Positions 1 to 9,063 are shown, counted from the first letter of the stretch. The stretch is 64,000 nucleotides of DNA from Streptomyces canus (GCF_001514145.1 NZ_KQ948660.1:475658-539657), one strand, 5' to 3'. The notes: generated from the sequence alone by a model not told the origin. Made by a program: numbers and translations.

Positions 1-1
1 C

Positions 2-379
2 GCCGACTGCGCGGCCCTCGCCCCGCTGGTGACGGAGTGGTTCACCCGAGGGGCCACCGAGGAGGTCGTACGCCACGCCCTGACCAGCGGCCTGCCGATC
101 CCGGTCCACCATCCGGCCGCCCTGCTCCGCCGCCGCCTGACCGACAAACTCCCACCGGAGCCCCCGCCTGCCCGACCACCCCGCCGAATCCTGGAGTGCG
201 CGAAGTGCGGGGTACTGGGGCGTCCGGAGGCCCTGCCGGGGGGTGTGTGCAAGGGCTGCCGGGGCGAACACGGCACCGCACGCCCCACCACACTCCTGCC
301 CGCCCCCGCGATCCACGCCCGCGCGGACGCGATCCGGGCCGCGATGTCCCGGAAACGAGAAGAGAGCATGCGCGCATGA
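2..379 (+). CDS. C-terminal part of an HTH/zinc-ribbon Streptomyces protein (truncated by window edge)
   Basis: The reading frame is open from the first bases of the window, so the gene begins outside. The visible 125 or so residues hold a helical segment (VRHALTSGLPIPVHHPAALL) that matches the C-terminal third of the complete protein at 27189-28037 almost word for word in layout. A proline-rich linker and a CAKCG...CKGC zinc-ribbon-like tail follow. By analogy with that relative, the missing N-terminus should carry a helix-turn-helix that scans for a target. The true role of the family is unknown. It lies just upstream of a toxin-antitoxin pair, which suggests an accessory or mobile origin, but no integrase or att site is visible. 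Confidence 0.7.
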   Translation, partial: ADCAALAPLVTEWFTRGATEEVVRHALTSGLPIPVHHPAALLRRRLTDKLPPEPPPARPPRRILECAKCGVLGRPEALPGGVCKGCRGEHGTARPTTLLPAPAIHARADAIRAAMSRKREESMRA

Positions 380-418
380 CGAACTACCCACCTTCTGCCC
401 TGTCGCTGCGACCAGCGC

Positions 419-436
419 ACACACTCGCAGGTGTGT
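419..436. promoter_or_regulatory. Inverted repeat ahead of the antitoxin gene, likely autoregulatory operator
   Basis: ACACAC and GTGTGT arms are separated by six bases and end 11 bases before the antitoxin ATG. A TACAGT hexamer at 436-441 could be a -10 box. No Shine-Dalgarno sequence precedes the ATG (only a T-rich stretch), so the transcript may be leaderless. Antitoxins of the Phd/YefM family usually repress their own operon through such palindromes. The assignment is inferred from position. Confidence 0.4.
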
Positions 437-447
437 ACAGTTTTTGC

Positions 448-723
448 ATGGACACGTATCCCCTCGTAGAGGCCCGCAACCAGCTCGGTCAACTGGTCGG
501 CCGTGTCCGGCACGGCCAGGAGCAGATCCTGATCACCGAATACGGCAAGCCCGCCGCCGCGCTCATCCCGATAAGCGAGCTCGAAGAGCTTCAGCGGCTG
601 CGGGACGAGTCCGACATCGCTGAAGCGCGCGCTCGGCAGGCAGCGCCGACAGGCCCCTCGATGTCCCACGACGAGTTCATGGCACAGCTGGAGGAAGAGG
701 ACCGCCAAGAGGCCGCTTCGTGA
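448..723 (+). CDS. Phd/YefM-family antitoxin
   Basis: A 91-residue protein with the Phd/YefM fold signature: an N-terminal VEARNQLGQLVGRV helix region followed by ILITEYGKPAAALIP, the strand-turn typical of these DNA-binding antitoxins. The acidic, flexible C-terminus would wrap the toxin. The ATG at 448 is chosen because homology begins there; the frame is open further upstream but without family features. The stop overlaps the GTG start of the toxin by four bases, so the pair is translationally coupled. It should neutralise the downstream RelE/ParE-like protein and repress the operon. Family assignment is strong from sequence alone, but toxicity is untested. Confidence 0.85.
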   Translation: MDTYPLVEARNQLGQLVGRVRHGQEQILITEYGKPAAALIPISELEELQRLRDESDIAEARARQAAPTGPSMSHDEFMAQLEEEDRQEAAS

Positions 724-971
724 CCCACACAGTGGTGTGGGAGAACGCCGCCATGAACGAGTTCCGGCGACTCCGCGCCATCGACCCCGTCGGCGCCAAG
801 GCAACGGCCGTGGCAGTACGCGCACTCGCCGACGAGCCCACCCCGGAGGCTGCCCGCCCTCTGGGCACCTCCGGCTTCTACCGCCTGCACGTGGGAACGT
901 GGCGAGTGCTGTACCAGCCGGACGGCGAGACCGTCACCATCCACGTGCTGAAGGTCGGCCGCAGCACCTGA
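720..971 (+). CDS. RelE/ParE-family toxin
   Basis: An 83-residue basic protein that starts at a GTG overlapping the antitoxin stop (GTGA). The C-terminal half carries the RelE/ParE strand pattern FYRLHVGTWRVLYQ...VTIHVLKVG, the core that in RelE relatives forms the ribosome-dependent mRNA interferase site, or in ParE the gyrase-inhibiting fold. The sequence cannot say which. Length (usual range 80-95) and gene order (antitoxin first) fit a complete type II module. The neighbouring HTH-type remnant and orphan gene suggest an accessory insertion. Confidence 0.85.
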   Translation: MTHTVVWENAAMNEFRRLRAIDPVGAKATAVAVRALADEPTPEAARPLGTSGFYRLHVGTWRVLYQPDGETVTIHVLKVGRST

Positions 972-1002
972 CCCGGGCCCCCGCGACAACCGGAGCCATC
1001 CC

Positions 1003-1572
1003 ATGAACCACGCCCAGCTCACCGCCCTAGGCCGCGCCCTCCGTCTCCTCGGCGAGCACGGTGAGTCGCTCACCGGTGACACCCCCGATGCCAAGCTGCA
1101 CGAAGTGAAGGCGGACATCAAGCGGGCCCTGGACCTCCTGGAGGACAGCGTCACCGCCGCCGCCCCCACCACCCGCTGCGCCGAGCACCCCAACGGACCG
1201 GTCGACGAGAACGCCCCCGACCTGTGCCTGCTGTGCGAGACCCGGCGCCGGGCGGCCCGCCGTGCCGAGATCAACGGGCCCGGCGCGCGCCCGAGGACCG
1301 CCGGCCCCACCCCCTCCAGGTACGGAGTGCGGGAGGACCGGCCCCAGCCCCAGCAGCGCTGGCTCCCGGAGCAGTGGACCGGCCAGGAGTGGCAGCTGTG
1401 CGGGACGCCGAGGCGGGACCGGCACGAGGCCGAGCTCTACATCAATGCCCAGCGCCGCGGCCCGCGCGCCGCGATGGCGTACCGGCTCGTGCACGAGTTC
1501 ACCGACTACGAGGTGCTGCGTGTGTGGGGCACCCCGGTCAAGGTGGACATCGAGCCGCTCGGCAATCTCTAG
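1003..1572 (+). CDS. Hypothetical protein with helical N-terminus and Cys/His cluster
   Basis: I do not recognise this 189-residue protein. Residues 1-50 look helical (LTALGRALRLLGEHGESL). Around residues 64-80 a CAEHPNG...CLLCETRRR cluster resembles a small zinc ribbon. The C-terminal half is rich in Arg, Trp and Tyr and ends in a hydrophobic strand pair. It follows the toxin gene by 31 bases in the same direction and may share its transcript. Such proteins are common near actinomycete mobile or regulatory islands, but no function can be assigned. GC3 and codon usage look native. Confidence 0.6.
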   Translation: MNHAQLTALGRALRLLGEHGESLTGDTPDAKLHEVKADIKRALDLLEDSVTAAAPTTRCAEHPNGPVDENAPDLCLLCETRRRAARRAEINGPGARPRTAGPTPSRYGVREDRPQPQQRWLPEQWTGQEWQLCGTPRRDRHEAELYINAQRRGPRAAMAYRLVHEFTDYEVLRVWGTPVKVDIEPLGNL

Positions 1573-1584
1573 CGCCCGAGAGAC

Positions 1585-3111
1585 CTACTTCAGCAGCGGG
1601 AGCGCCCGGAAGTCGTACGTCTCCCACAGCCGCCGGGACACCTCCTCCGGATACGGCCGCACCTCCGGCTCCGCATCCAGGACCTGGGTCAGCCGGCCGC
1701 CCGCCACGTCATACGCCGGCCATCCCGGATCCCCGGTCCGTGCGAACCCCGTCCAGGCCGCCTGGAAGCGCTCGGTCAGCGCCCTCGCCTCGTCCGGCAC
1801 CCCGCTCCCCGCGAACAGCAGATTCCCGAGGTCGGCCTCGTACGTGCCGAAGAGCAGCGGGATGTCCAGCCCGTGGCACGCTCCGAGTACGCCGCCGATC
1901 CCCGGTGCGGGCCAGGCCAGTTCGTAGAGGTGGGCGCGGCCGCCGCCGACGACCTGCGCCTCGGCCAGCCGCAGCGACGGCATGGCGAACAGCCAGTCCG
2001 TCTGCACGCGTTCGTAGAGTTCGGTCGGTGTGGCGTCCGGGAAGGCCTCACGGTAGGCGCGCTCGCCGTCCGGGCCCGGCGCGAACGTCCGCAGGGCCGC
2101 GGCCGCCTGCTCCTCGGTTATCCGGCCGAGCCGGTCGGCGAGGGCGAGGAAGAGCCGGTACTCGTCCCGGTTGTGCCCGACCAGCAGCTCCACGTCCCGG
2201 GCCGCGCCGGCCGCCAGCGCCTCCCAGGGGGTGGTCGGCAGCACCTCGCCGTCGACGACCGGCGAGAAGGGTGTGACGGTCGGCGCCGCCTGCCCCCAAC
2301 GGTCGTCGTACTCACGCATCCGGAGGCTCAACCTCTCGCCTGCCGAAGGGAGTTCGAGGGGATCCACCGCGGACAGCGCGGCGGCCGTCGGAGCCAGACC
2401 CGCCTCCTTGCCGATCTCCACCGCGATGTCCTGCGCGAGTTCGGCGGAGAAGTACGTGCCGGGCACGCTCTGCGCGACGGCCCGCCCGAACAGTCCGCGC
2501 GCGCTCGGCATCGCCAGCAGCGAGGCCACCGACCCCGCCCCCGCCGACTCCCCGAACACCGTGACCTGCCCGGGATCGCCGCCGAACGCCGTGATGTTGT
2601 CCCGCACCCACTCCAGCGCGGCGACCTGGTCCAGCAGCCCCCGGTTCGCGGGCGCCCCCTCCAGCAGGGCGAACCCCTCGATGCCGACGCGGTAGTTGAG
2701 GGTCACGACGACCACGTCACCGGCGCGCGCGAGGTGCCGGGCGTCATAGCCGGGGCTGCCGGCGTGACCCAGCTTGTAGGCACCGCCGTAGATCCACACC
2801 ATGACCGGGCGGCGGGCCGACGGGTCCGTGCCGGGCGTCTAGACGTTGACCGTCAGCCAGTCGTCGCCGGTGGGTACCGGCAGTTCGGCGGCACGACCCT
2901 GGAAGCCCGACTCCTGCGGGGGCGGGGGCCCGAAGTCGTACGCCTCCCGGGTCCCCTCCCAGCCCTCCACGGGCCGCGGCGCCTGGAACCGCGCCTCCCC
3001 CACCGGGGGTGCGGCGAACGGGATCCCCCGGAAGACCACCAGTCCGCCCTCGGCCCGCCCGCGCACGGCACCGGCCGCGGTGCGCACTTCGAGATCCTCG
3101 GCTGACGTCAT
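1585..3111 (-). pseudogene. Type-B carboxylesterase (para-nitrobenzyl esterase family) interrupted by one in-frame TAG
   Basis: Conceptual translation gives about 508 residues, normal for type-B carboxylesterases that hydrolyse carboxylic esters. The N-terminal FRGIPFAAPPVGEARFQ block, the nucleophile elbow FGESAGAG, and the CHGLDIPLLFG histidine region are all in one frame. The only lesion is a TAG at 2839-2841 (codon 91), where family members have Trp in the sequence LTVNVWTP. One base (TGG to TAG) separates it from an intact gene. The ATG at 3111 is chosen for its AGGAG seven bases upstream; a GTG at 3126 is also open. Internal restart at 2802 would lack the N-terminal sheet. It could be a true recent pseudogene or a sequencing error. 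Confidence 0.85.
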
Positions 3112-3145
3112 CGTCGCTCTCCTCACGGGTAAGGGGCTGGCCGCT

Positions 3146-4063
3146 TCACTTCAGCCCATTTCCCTTGCGTGAGTCAACCAAGTCGCCGTCAGCGAGCGCC
3201 GCCGGTCCGTACTTCTCCAGCACCGCCCGGGTCCGCTCCTCGTCCAGCTGGTACACCGTCTCGTGGGCCCGCGGGTCCCGCGCGTGGAACGTGTGGAACA
3301 TCGGGCTCGCCGGTCCGCCCAGCTCCACCAGCGAGGCCGAGGCCCCGCGCACCGCCCGCTCGGTGCCGTACGGCGTCGTCAGGTCGATCCGGTTGACCAC
3401 CCCCGGCGTCACCCACACCGGCACCGCCTCCAGCATCCCGAAGAGCTGGAGATGGAAGTGCCCGGTCAGCAGGACCCGTACGTCACTCCCCCGGATCGCG
3501 GACGCCAGCTCGCCAGGGTTCAGCAGCCCGAAGACCGACTGGGTGACGGACAGGCCGAGACCGAGGGGCGGGTGGTGGAAGGCGAGGACGGTGCCGTGCT
3601 CGGCAGGGGTGCTCAACACCTCGCGCAACCAGTCCAGTTGGGCCGCGCTGATACGGCCGTACACCTCTCCCGGCACCAGCGAGTCCAGTGTGACGAACCG
3701 GTACCCGCCGACCGTGCTCACCGCGGCCCGCTCGGACGCGGCTGTCTCCAACAGCCTCTCGGGATCCGGGTGTCCGCTCCCCAGCACCTTGCCGAAGGCC
3801 TCGCGCTCGTCGTGGTTGCCCGTGGTGTAGAAGACGGGGGCGTCCAGCGGCTGGGCGAACGCCCCCATGAGCTCCCGTACCGCCGTATACGCCTCCACGT
3901 CCCCCTCGTTGGCGATGTCTCCGGTGACGACGACCGCGTCGACGTCCCGTAGATGCCGCAGCTCAGCGAGCATCAGCCGTAGTGAGTCAGTGGCGTTGAC
4001 GCCGTTCCTGTTCGGTGCATCGGTGCGCTCCACGTGCGTGTCCGAGAGATGCAGAATCCGCAT
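3146..4063 (-). CDS. Calcineurin-like metallophosphoesterase, CpdA (cyclic-AMP phosphodiesterase) type
   Basis: A 305-residue cytosolic protein with every metallophosphoesterase metal-binding motif in order: SDTH at residues 7-10, GD at 48-49, GNHDE at 82-86 and GHFH near residue 200. This arrangement is the class III cyclic nucleotide phosphodiesterase/CpdA pattern, which hydrolyses 3',5'-cAMP using two metals (Fe/Mn). Related enzymes accept other phosphodiesters, so the substrate is inferred. The gene ends 35 bases before the esterase start and may be cotranscribed with it. cAMP turnover is relevant here because a CRP-type operator lies upstream of the GGDEF gene at about 21.9 kb. Confidence 0.85.
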   Translation of the reverse strand: MRILHLSDTHVERTDAPNRNGVNATDSLRLMLAELRHLRDVDAVVVTGDIANEGDVEAYTAVRELMGAFAQPLDAPVFYTTGNHDEREAFGKVLGSGHPDPERLLETAASERAAVSTVGGYRFVTLDSLVPGEVYGRISAAQLDWLREVLSTPAEHGTVLAFHHPPLGLGLSVTQSVFGLLNPGELASAIRGSDVRVLLTGHFHLQLFGMLEAVPVWVTPGVVNRIDLTTPYGTERAVRGASASLVELGGPASPMFHTFHARDPRAHETVYQLDEERTRAVLEKYGPAALADGDLVDSRKGNGLK

Positions 4064-4144
4064 GTTCCGGCACGGTAGCGGGAGTTGACGACCGCAACCA
4101 GCACAACGTCAGCGCGCGGGCCGACCCCACCGACCCGAAACCCG

Positions 4145-5266
4145 TCAGCTCAACGACTTCAGCGCGGATGCGTCGTACGGCGCGAGCTCGTCGAATCGGC
4201 CCGCCAGCACCTTCGCGGCCCACTGCGGGTCCTGAAGCAGCGCCCGCCCGATGGCGACCATGTCGTACTCCTCGCGCTCCAGAGCGTCGAGCAGGTCGTC
4301 GATGCCCTTGACCGGGGAGCCCTCGCCCATGAAGCCGCGGATGAAGTCGCCGTCGAGACCGACCGAGCCCACGGTGATGGTGGTCCTGCCGGTGAGCTTC
4401 TTGGTCCAGCCGGCGAGGTTGAGGTCGGAGCCGTCGAACTCGGGGAGCCAGTAGCGGCGCGTGGAGGCGTGGAAGGCGTCGACACCGGCCGCGGCGAGCG
4501 GCGCGAGGATCGCCTCCAGCTCCTCCGGCGTCTCGGCGAGCCGCGCCTTGTAGGCCTCCTGCTTCCACTGCGAGTAGCGGAAGATGATCGGGAACTCCGG
4601 CGACACCGTCTCCCGTACGGCCGCCACGATCTCCGCCGCGAACTTCGTACGGGCGACGGGGTCGCCGCCGTAGGCGTCGGTGCGGCGGTTGGTGCCCGCC
4701 CACAGGAACTGGTCGACGAGGTAGCCGTGGGCGCCGTGGATCTCCACACCGTCGAAGCCGATGCGCTCTGCGGCGGCCGCGGCCTCGGCGAACGCGCCGA
4801 TGACGTCGTCCAGGTCGCGCTGGGTCATGGCCTTGCCGGTGGGCTCGTCGGAGCCGAGGCGGATGCCGGAGGGGCCGACGGCGGGGGCGTCGGCGTAGGG
4901 CGGCTGGCCCTGCTCGCGGACCATGCCGATGTGCCACAGCTGCGGGACGATGGTGCCGCCCGCCGCGTGCACCTGCTCGGCGACCTTCGCCCAGCCCGCC
5001 AGCTGCTCCGCGCCGTGGAAGCGCGGGACGCTGTCGCTGTTCCCGGCCGACTCGTGGCCGACGTAGGTGCCCTCGGTGACGATCAGACCGACTCCGGCGG
5101 CCGCGCGGCGGGAGTAGTACGACGCCACGTCCGCGCCGGGGATGCCGCCCGGGGAGAAGTGCCGGGTCATCGGCGCCATCACGACGCGGTTCGGGACGGT
5201 CAGGCCGTTGATGTGGGCCGGGCGGGCGAGGATCTCGGCGGCGCGGGAGGTGGCGGGGGCGGTCAC
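4145..5266 (-). CDS. NADH:flavin oxidoreductase, Old Yellow Enzyme family
   Basis: A 373-residue FMN-dependent TIM-barrel ene-reductase. The N-terminal VVMAPMTRHFSPGGIP block, YYSRRAAAGVGLIVTEGTYV, the central GFDGVEIHGAHGYLVDQF and the FRYSQWKQ segment match Old Yellow Enzyme/12-oxophytodienoate reductase relatives. The HGAHGYLVDQF motif forms part of the FMN and substrate pocket. The family reduces activated C=C bonds using NAD(P)H; the physiological substrate is unknown. The start follows GAGGAGTACT. It is a single gene transcribed away from the groEL locus and ends before the phosphodiesterase start. Confidence 0.9.
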   Translation of the reverse strand: MTAPATSRAAEILARPAHINGLTVPNRVVMAPMTRHFSPGGIPGADVASYYSRRAAAGVGLIVTEGTYVGHESAGNSDSVPRFHGAEQLAGWAKVAEQVHAAGGTIVPQLWHIGMVREQGQPPYADAPAVGPSGIRLGSDEPTGKAMTQRDLDDVIGAFAEAAAAAERIGFDGVEIHGAHGYLVDQFLWAGTNRRTDAYGGDPVARTKFAAEIVAAVRETVSPEFPIIFRYSQWKQEAYKARLAETPEELEAILAPLAAAGVDAFHASTRRYWLPEFDGSDLNLAGWTKKLTGRTTITVGSVGLDGDFIRGFMGEGSPVKGIDDLLDALEREEYDMVAIGRALLQDPQWAAKVLAGRFDELAPYDASALKSLS

Positions 5267-5387
5267 GTGACAGTACTCCTCGGTATGTGCATGCGCATGG
5301 ACACTACCCAGGTGCCAACCGCCTCATCCGGCTCAGGATTTCCCGGTGGGCTGTGACTCCGGCCACGCATGAAGGCCACGCATGAAA

Positions 5388-5419
5388 GAAGCCCGCCCCA
5401 CCATCGTGGGACGGGCTTC
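5388..5419 (-). terminator. Hairpin terminator downstream of the tRNA-Gly-like gene
   Basis: A 14-bp stem (one C-A mismatch) around a four-base CATC loop. It lies seven bases beyond the tRNA 3' end on the minus strand, so it most likely ends that transcript. Confidence 0.7.
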
Positions 5420-5425
5420 ATGTCG

Positions 5426-5495
5426 AGCGCCGGGCAGGCCTTGCACCTGCATCTCCCCGCAGGAAGCGGGGCGTCTTTCCTTGGACCACCAACGC
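5426..5495 (-). tRNA. Aberrant tRNA-Gly(UCC)
   Basis: The minus strand folds into a 70-nt cloverleaf: a 7-bp acceptor (GCGTTGG/CCGGCGC with two G-U pairs), a 3-bp D stem with A14, G18G19 and A21, a 5-bp CCCCG/CGGGG anticodon stem with loop CTTCCTG (U33, anticodon UCC), a 4-base variable loop, and a 5-bp GCAGG/CCTGC T stem. Discriminator U73 and acceptor pairs G1-C72, C2-G71, G3-C70 are glycine identity elements. Oddities: the T loop is TGCAAGG (G55 instead of the invariant U55), position 37 is U, and the D loop is very short. No CCA is encoded, as is usual in Streptomyces. It could be a working specialised isoacceptor or a degenerate copy. Confidence 0.75.
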
Positions 5496-5556
5496 GTAGT
5501 CGACCGACGGGAGTTCACGTCGAGCGGCTCGTGATCAAGCATAGCGCAGGAAAAGA

Positions 5557-5599
5557 CCGGGGGCGGCCACCCCCTGTTTCCAGGAAGTGCCGCCCCCGG
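5557..5599 (-). terminator. groEL terminator
   Basis: CCGGGGGCGGC pairs with GCCGCCCCCGG, and the stem extends through a bulged C toward the loop. It begins 44 bases after the groEL stop codon and separates groEL from the downstream tRNA gene. No long U-tract follows, which is common for Streptomyces terminators. Confidence 0.75.
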
Positions 5600-5642
5600 G
5601 AAGGACGTTGATCAACCGTCAGGCCTGGCGGCCGGGGGTCGA

Positions 5643-7268
<1,626 letters not shown>

Positions 7269-7394
7269 GTGAAGTGGTCCCTCCAGGACTGGGGGTGATT
7301 CCTTCGGACCGCGCCCGCGCCCGCGACGGACGGCTCGCCAGCCCGTGGATCCTTGCCCCACAAGGCCTGCGGGCCTCACCGACCCGGTCCATCT

Positions 7395-7421
7395 TTGTCA
7401 CTCTCACCTTCAGAGTGCTAA
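7395..7421 (-). promoter_or_regulatory. CIRCE operator, start-proximal copy
   Basis: On the coding strand TTAGCACTC, nine bases, then GAGTGACAA (7 of 9 matches to the consensus right arm). This fits the HrcA operator TTAGCACTC-N9-GAGTGCTAA. It is separated from the second copy by exactly nine bases. Confidence 0.75.
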
Positions 7422-7430
7422 CGCCAATGA

Positions 7431-7457
7431 TTAGCACTCGGCATGGTCGAGTGCAAG
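7431..7457 (-). promoter_or_regulatory. CIRCE operator, distal copy
   Basis: On the coding strand CTTGCACTC, nine bases, then the perfect half-site GAGTGCTAA. Together with 7395-7421 it gives four half-sites at a regular 18-base pitch upstream of groEL, indicating HrcA repression. Confidence 0.8.
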
Positions 7458-7479
7458 CGCCTCTCGGGTATCGGGCAGG

Positions 7480-7990
7480 ACGCCGAGCAACAGACACGCC
7501 TCGCTACCGGCCCGTACGGACTGGCCGACACCACGGCGTCCGGGCCCCGCGGGGCCGTACCGGCACGGCGCCGTGCCGGCCGTCCGGGCCCCACCCGGGG
7601 TGCTTTCCCGGGGCCCGTCGGGCGACAGCACCGTCTCACTACCCGCCCCTACGGCCCACCGACGCGCCCGCATCCGGGCGCAACCGCGCCGTACCAGCGC
7701 CGCACACGACGACCCGGCCGCCCCGCCGGCGATGCGGTAGTCCCGCCTCCCTGCCGGCCCATACGGCCGACCGACGCCAGGTGTCCCGGCACCACTGGCC
7801 ATGTCGGCGCCGTACACGACGGCCTGCCGGGCCTCACCCGGGGCGCCCTCCCGGGGCCCAGCCGCCAACGGGGTAGTCCCGCATGGCGGCGCCGAGCACC
7901 TGCCGGCCCGATCACGGCCGGGGCGACCCGCAGCGGACACGAACCCCGCTCAGCCCCAGCACTCGACGGAACACCGGCCCGCTTCGGCGT
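7480..7990. repeat. Field of diverged GC-rich repeats between groEL and the cold-shock gene
   Basis: No convincing gene lies in this 500-base stretch. On the minus strand a unit resembling GGCCGTA-GGGCCGGCAG-GAGGCG recurs about four times, near 7915, 7765, 7650 and 7520. Two copies are followed by GCGGGACTACC. A second element, GGGCCYCACCCGGGG...CCCGGGGCCC, occurs near 7590-7618 and 7830-7860. Open frames here are repeat-driven (RPYGPA-like) with no family resemblance, so I treat the region as non-coding. Confidence 0.5.
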
Positions 7991-8001
7991 CCCGGGCATG
8001 C

Positions 8002-8047
8002 CGAAGGGCCCGTACCCCATGACTCCCTATGGGGGACGAGCCCTTCG
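8002..8047 (-). terminator. Cold-shock gene terminator
   Basis: CGAAGGGC and GCCCTTCG arms enclose an inner ACCCCAT/ATGGGGG pairing, giving a long hairpin 44 bases downstream of the cold-shock stop codon. Confidence 0.7.
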
Positions 8048-8090
8048 AAGAAGAACAGAAGAACGACGCTGTTGTTACCCGGCGCGTGCT

Positions 8091-8297
8091 TCAGCCGGTC
8101 GCCAGGCGAACCATGTCCGCCTGCGGCCCCTTCTGACCTTGCGAGATCTCGAACTCGACCCGCTGGCCCTCTTCAAGGGTGCGGTAGCCGTCCATCTGAA
8201 TCGCGCTGTAGTGGACGAATACATCCGCACCACCGTCGACCGCGATGAAGCCGTACCCCTTCTCCGCGTTGAACCACTTGACGGTGCCCTGAGCCAT
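8091..8297 (-). CDS. Cold-shock protein, CspA family
   Basis: A 68-residue single OB-fold RNA chaperone. RNP1 (KGYGFI) and RNP2 (VFVHYS) nucleic-acid-binding motifs are intact, and the N-terminus MAQGTVKWFNAEKGYGFI is canonical. The ATG at 8297 has AGGGGAG eight bases upstream; the extra ten codons of the longer frame lie in the leader. CspA-like proteins bind single-stranded RNA and melt structure during cold or growth transitions. The leader contains two strong hairpins (8328-8348 and 8362-8380), a layout that often tunes csp mRNA stability or translation. It is monocistronic, with its own terminator. Confidence 0.95.
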   Translation of the reverse strand: MAQGTVKWFNAEKGYGFIAVDGGADVFVHYSAIQMDGYRTLEEGQRVEFEISQGQKGPQADMVRLATG

Positions 8298-8327
8298 GCC
8301 TAACTCCCCTATTACTGGCCCTTGCAC

Positions 8328-8380
8328 GGATCCACACTTCGTGGATCCGGGTCAGACCTCACCCCCCACATGGTTGGGGG
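8328..8380 (-). promoter_or_regulatory. Paired hairpins in the cold-shock mRNA leader
   Basis: A perfect GGATCCAC-N5-GTGGATCC hairpin and a CCCCCCAC/GTTGGGGG hairpin lie 30-83 bases upstream of the cold-shock start. Beyond them, from 8381 to 8653, I see only A/T-richer probable promoter sequence and no gene. Confidence 0.45.
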
Positions 8381-8653
8381 CGTGCGCCGGAACGCGTCGA
8401 CCGCGGCTGAATGTATCTGTCCAACTGCCGTCTGCAACAGGTCAATCGGACGAGAATTCTGGACGGAAGGGGTCCGGAATGTAGTGAGAATTCGCCTGAA
8501 TTCGGGGCAAGTCGGGCCCCATAAAAGACACATAAGGCACTTAAGACGCGCACACTTTGGCTACTTCTCATCGCATGTGGAGCGAGAACTCATATGCACG
8601 CGGCAAGAAGAAAGCCGCTGCTTCCCCAACTGTACCGCGCTCAACCATAGAGA

Positions 8654-8688
8654 ATTGCCCCCTCCGCTTCTCAAGCGGAGGGGGCAAT
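8654..8688 (-). terminator. Terminator of the threonine synthase-ThiS unit
   Basis: A perfect 16-bp stem (ATTGCCCCCTCCGCTT and its complement) closes a three-base CTC loop, 52 bases after the ThiS/MoaD-like stop. Confidence 0.85.
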
Positions 8689-8740
8689 CCGATGAACACT
8701 CGGTAATTACCGTTACCGAAGGTAATGACCAGTCATACGG

Positions 8741-9016
8741 TCACCCGCCGGCGACCGCCGGAATGATCGAGACGCCGGCCCCGTCGGGCGTCGCCGTCTC
8801 CAGCCCCTGCTCGAACCGCACATCGTCGTCGTTGACGTACACATTGACGAACCGCCGCAGCTTGCCCTGGTCGTCGAGAACGCGCGCGGCGATACCGGTG
8901 TGGTTCTTCTCCAGATCGGCGATGACGTCGGCGAGGGTCGCACCCTCGGCCTGCACCTCGGCCTGCCCGCCGGTGTAGGTGCGCAGGATGGTGGGGATAC
9001 GGACGGAAACGCTCAT
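8741..9016 (-). CDS. ThiS/MoaD-family sulfur-carrier protein
   Basis: A 91-residue ubiquitin-like beta-grasp protein ending in the Gly-Gly tail that E1-like enzymes adenylate and convert to a thiocarboxylate. The segments IRTYTGG-type strand, ADVIADLEKNHTGIAARVLDD and RFVNVYVNDDDVRF match MoaD/ThiS/CysO proteins. In mycobacteria, CysO supplies sulfide to a PLP-dependent cysteine synthase. Here the partner gene is threonine synthase, 47 bases upstream in the same orientation, so whether it carries sulfur for cysteine, methionine or a cofactor is open. GGAGG precedes the ATG. Probably cotranscribed with thrC under the SAM riboswitch. Confidence 0.85.
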   Translation of the reverse strand: MSVSVRIPTILRTYTGGQAEVQAEGATLADVIADLEKNHTGIAARVLDDQGKLRRFVNVYVNDDDVRFEQGLETATPDGAGVSIIPAVAGG

Positions 9017-9063
9017 GTTTCAGGACCTCCGGTCGGGGTGAGGGCTCTCAGGGGCTGCGGCGA

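Noticed and set aside
2839..2841. Idea that TAG is read through (amber suppression) at the esterase and at 60936-60938
   Set aside because: No suppressor tRNA with CUA anticodon is present in this window. Single-base mutation or error is the simpler reading.
5333..5542. A 69-codon minus-strand frame over the tRNA-Gly-like gene
   Set aside because: It overlaps the tRNA and two hairpins exactly and has no protein similarity that I recognise.
7431..7940. A 169-codon minus-strand frame between groEL and the cold-shock gene
   Set aside because: It covers the CIRCE site and the diverged repeats. Its composition (Gly/Arg/Ala/Pro) is repeat-driven, without a ribosome site.
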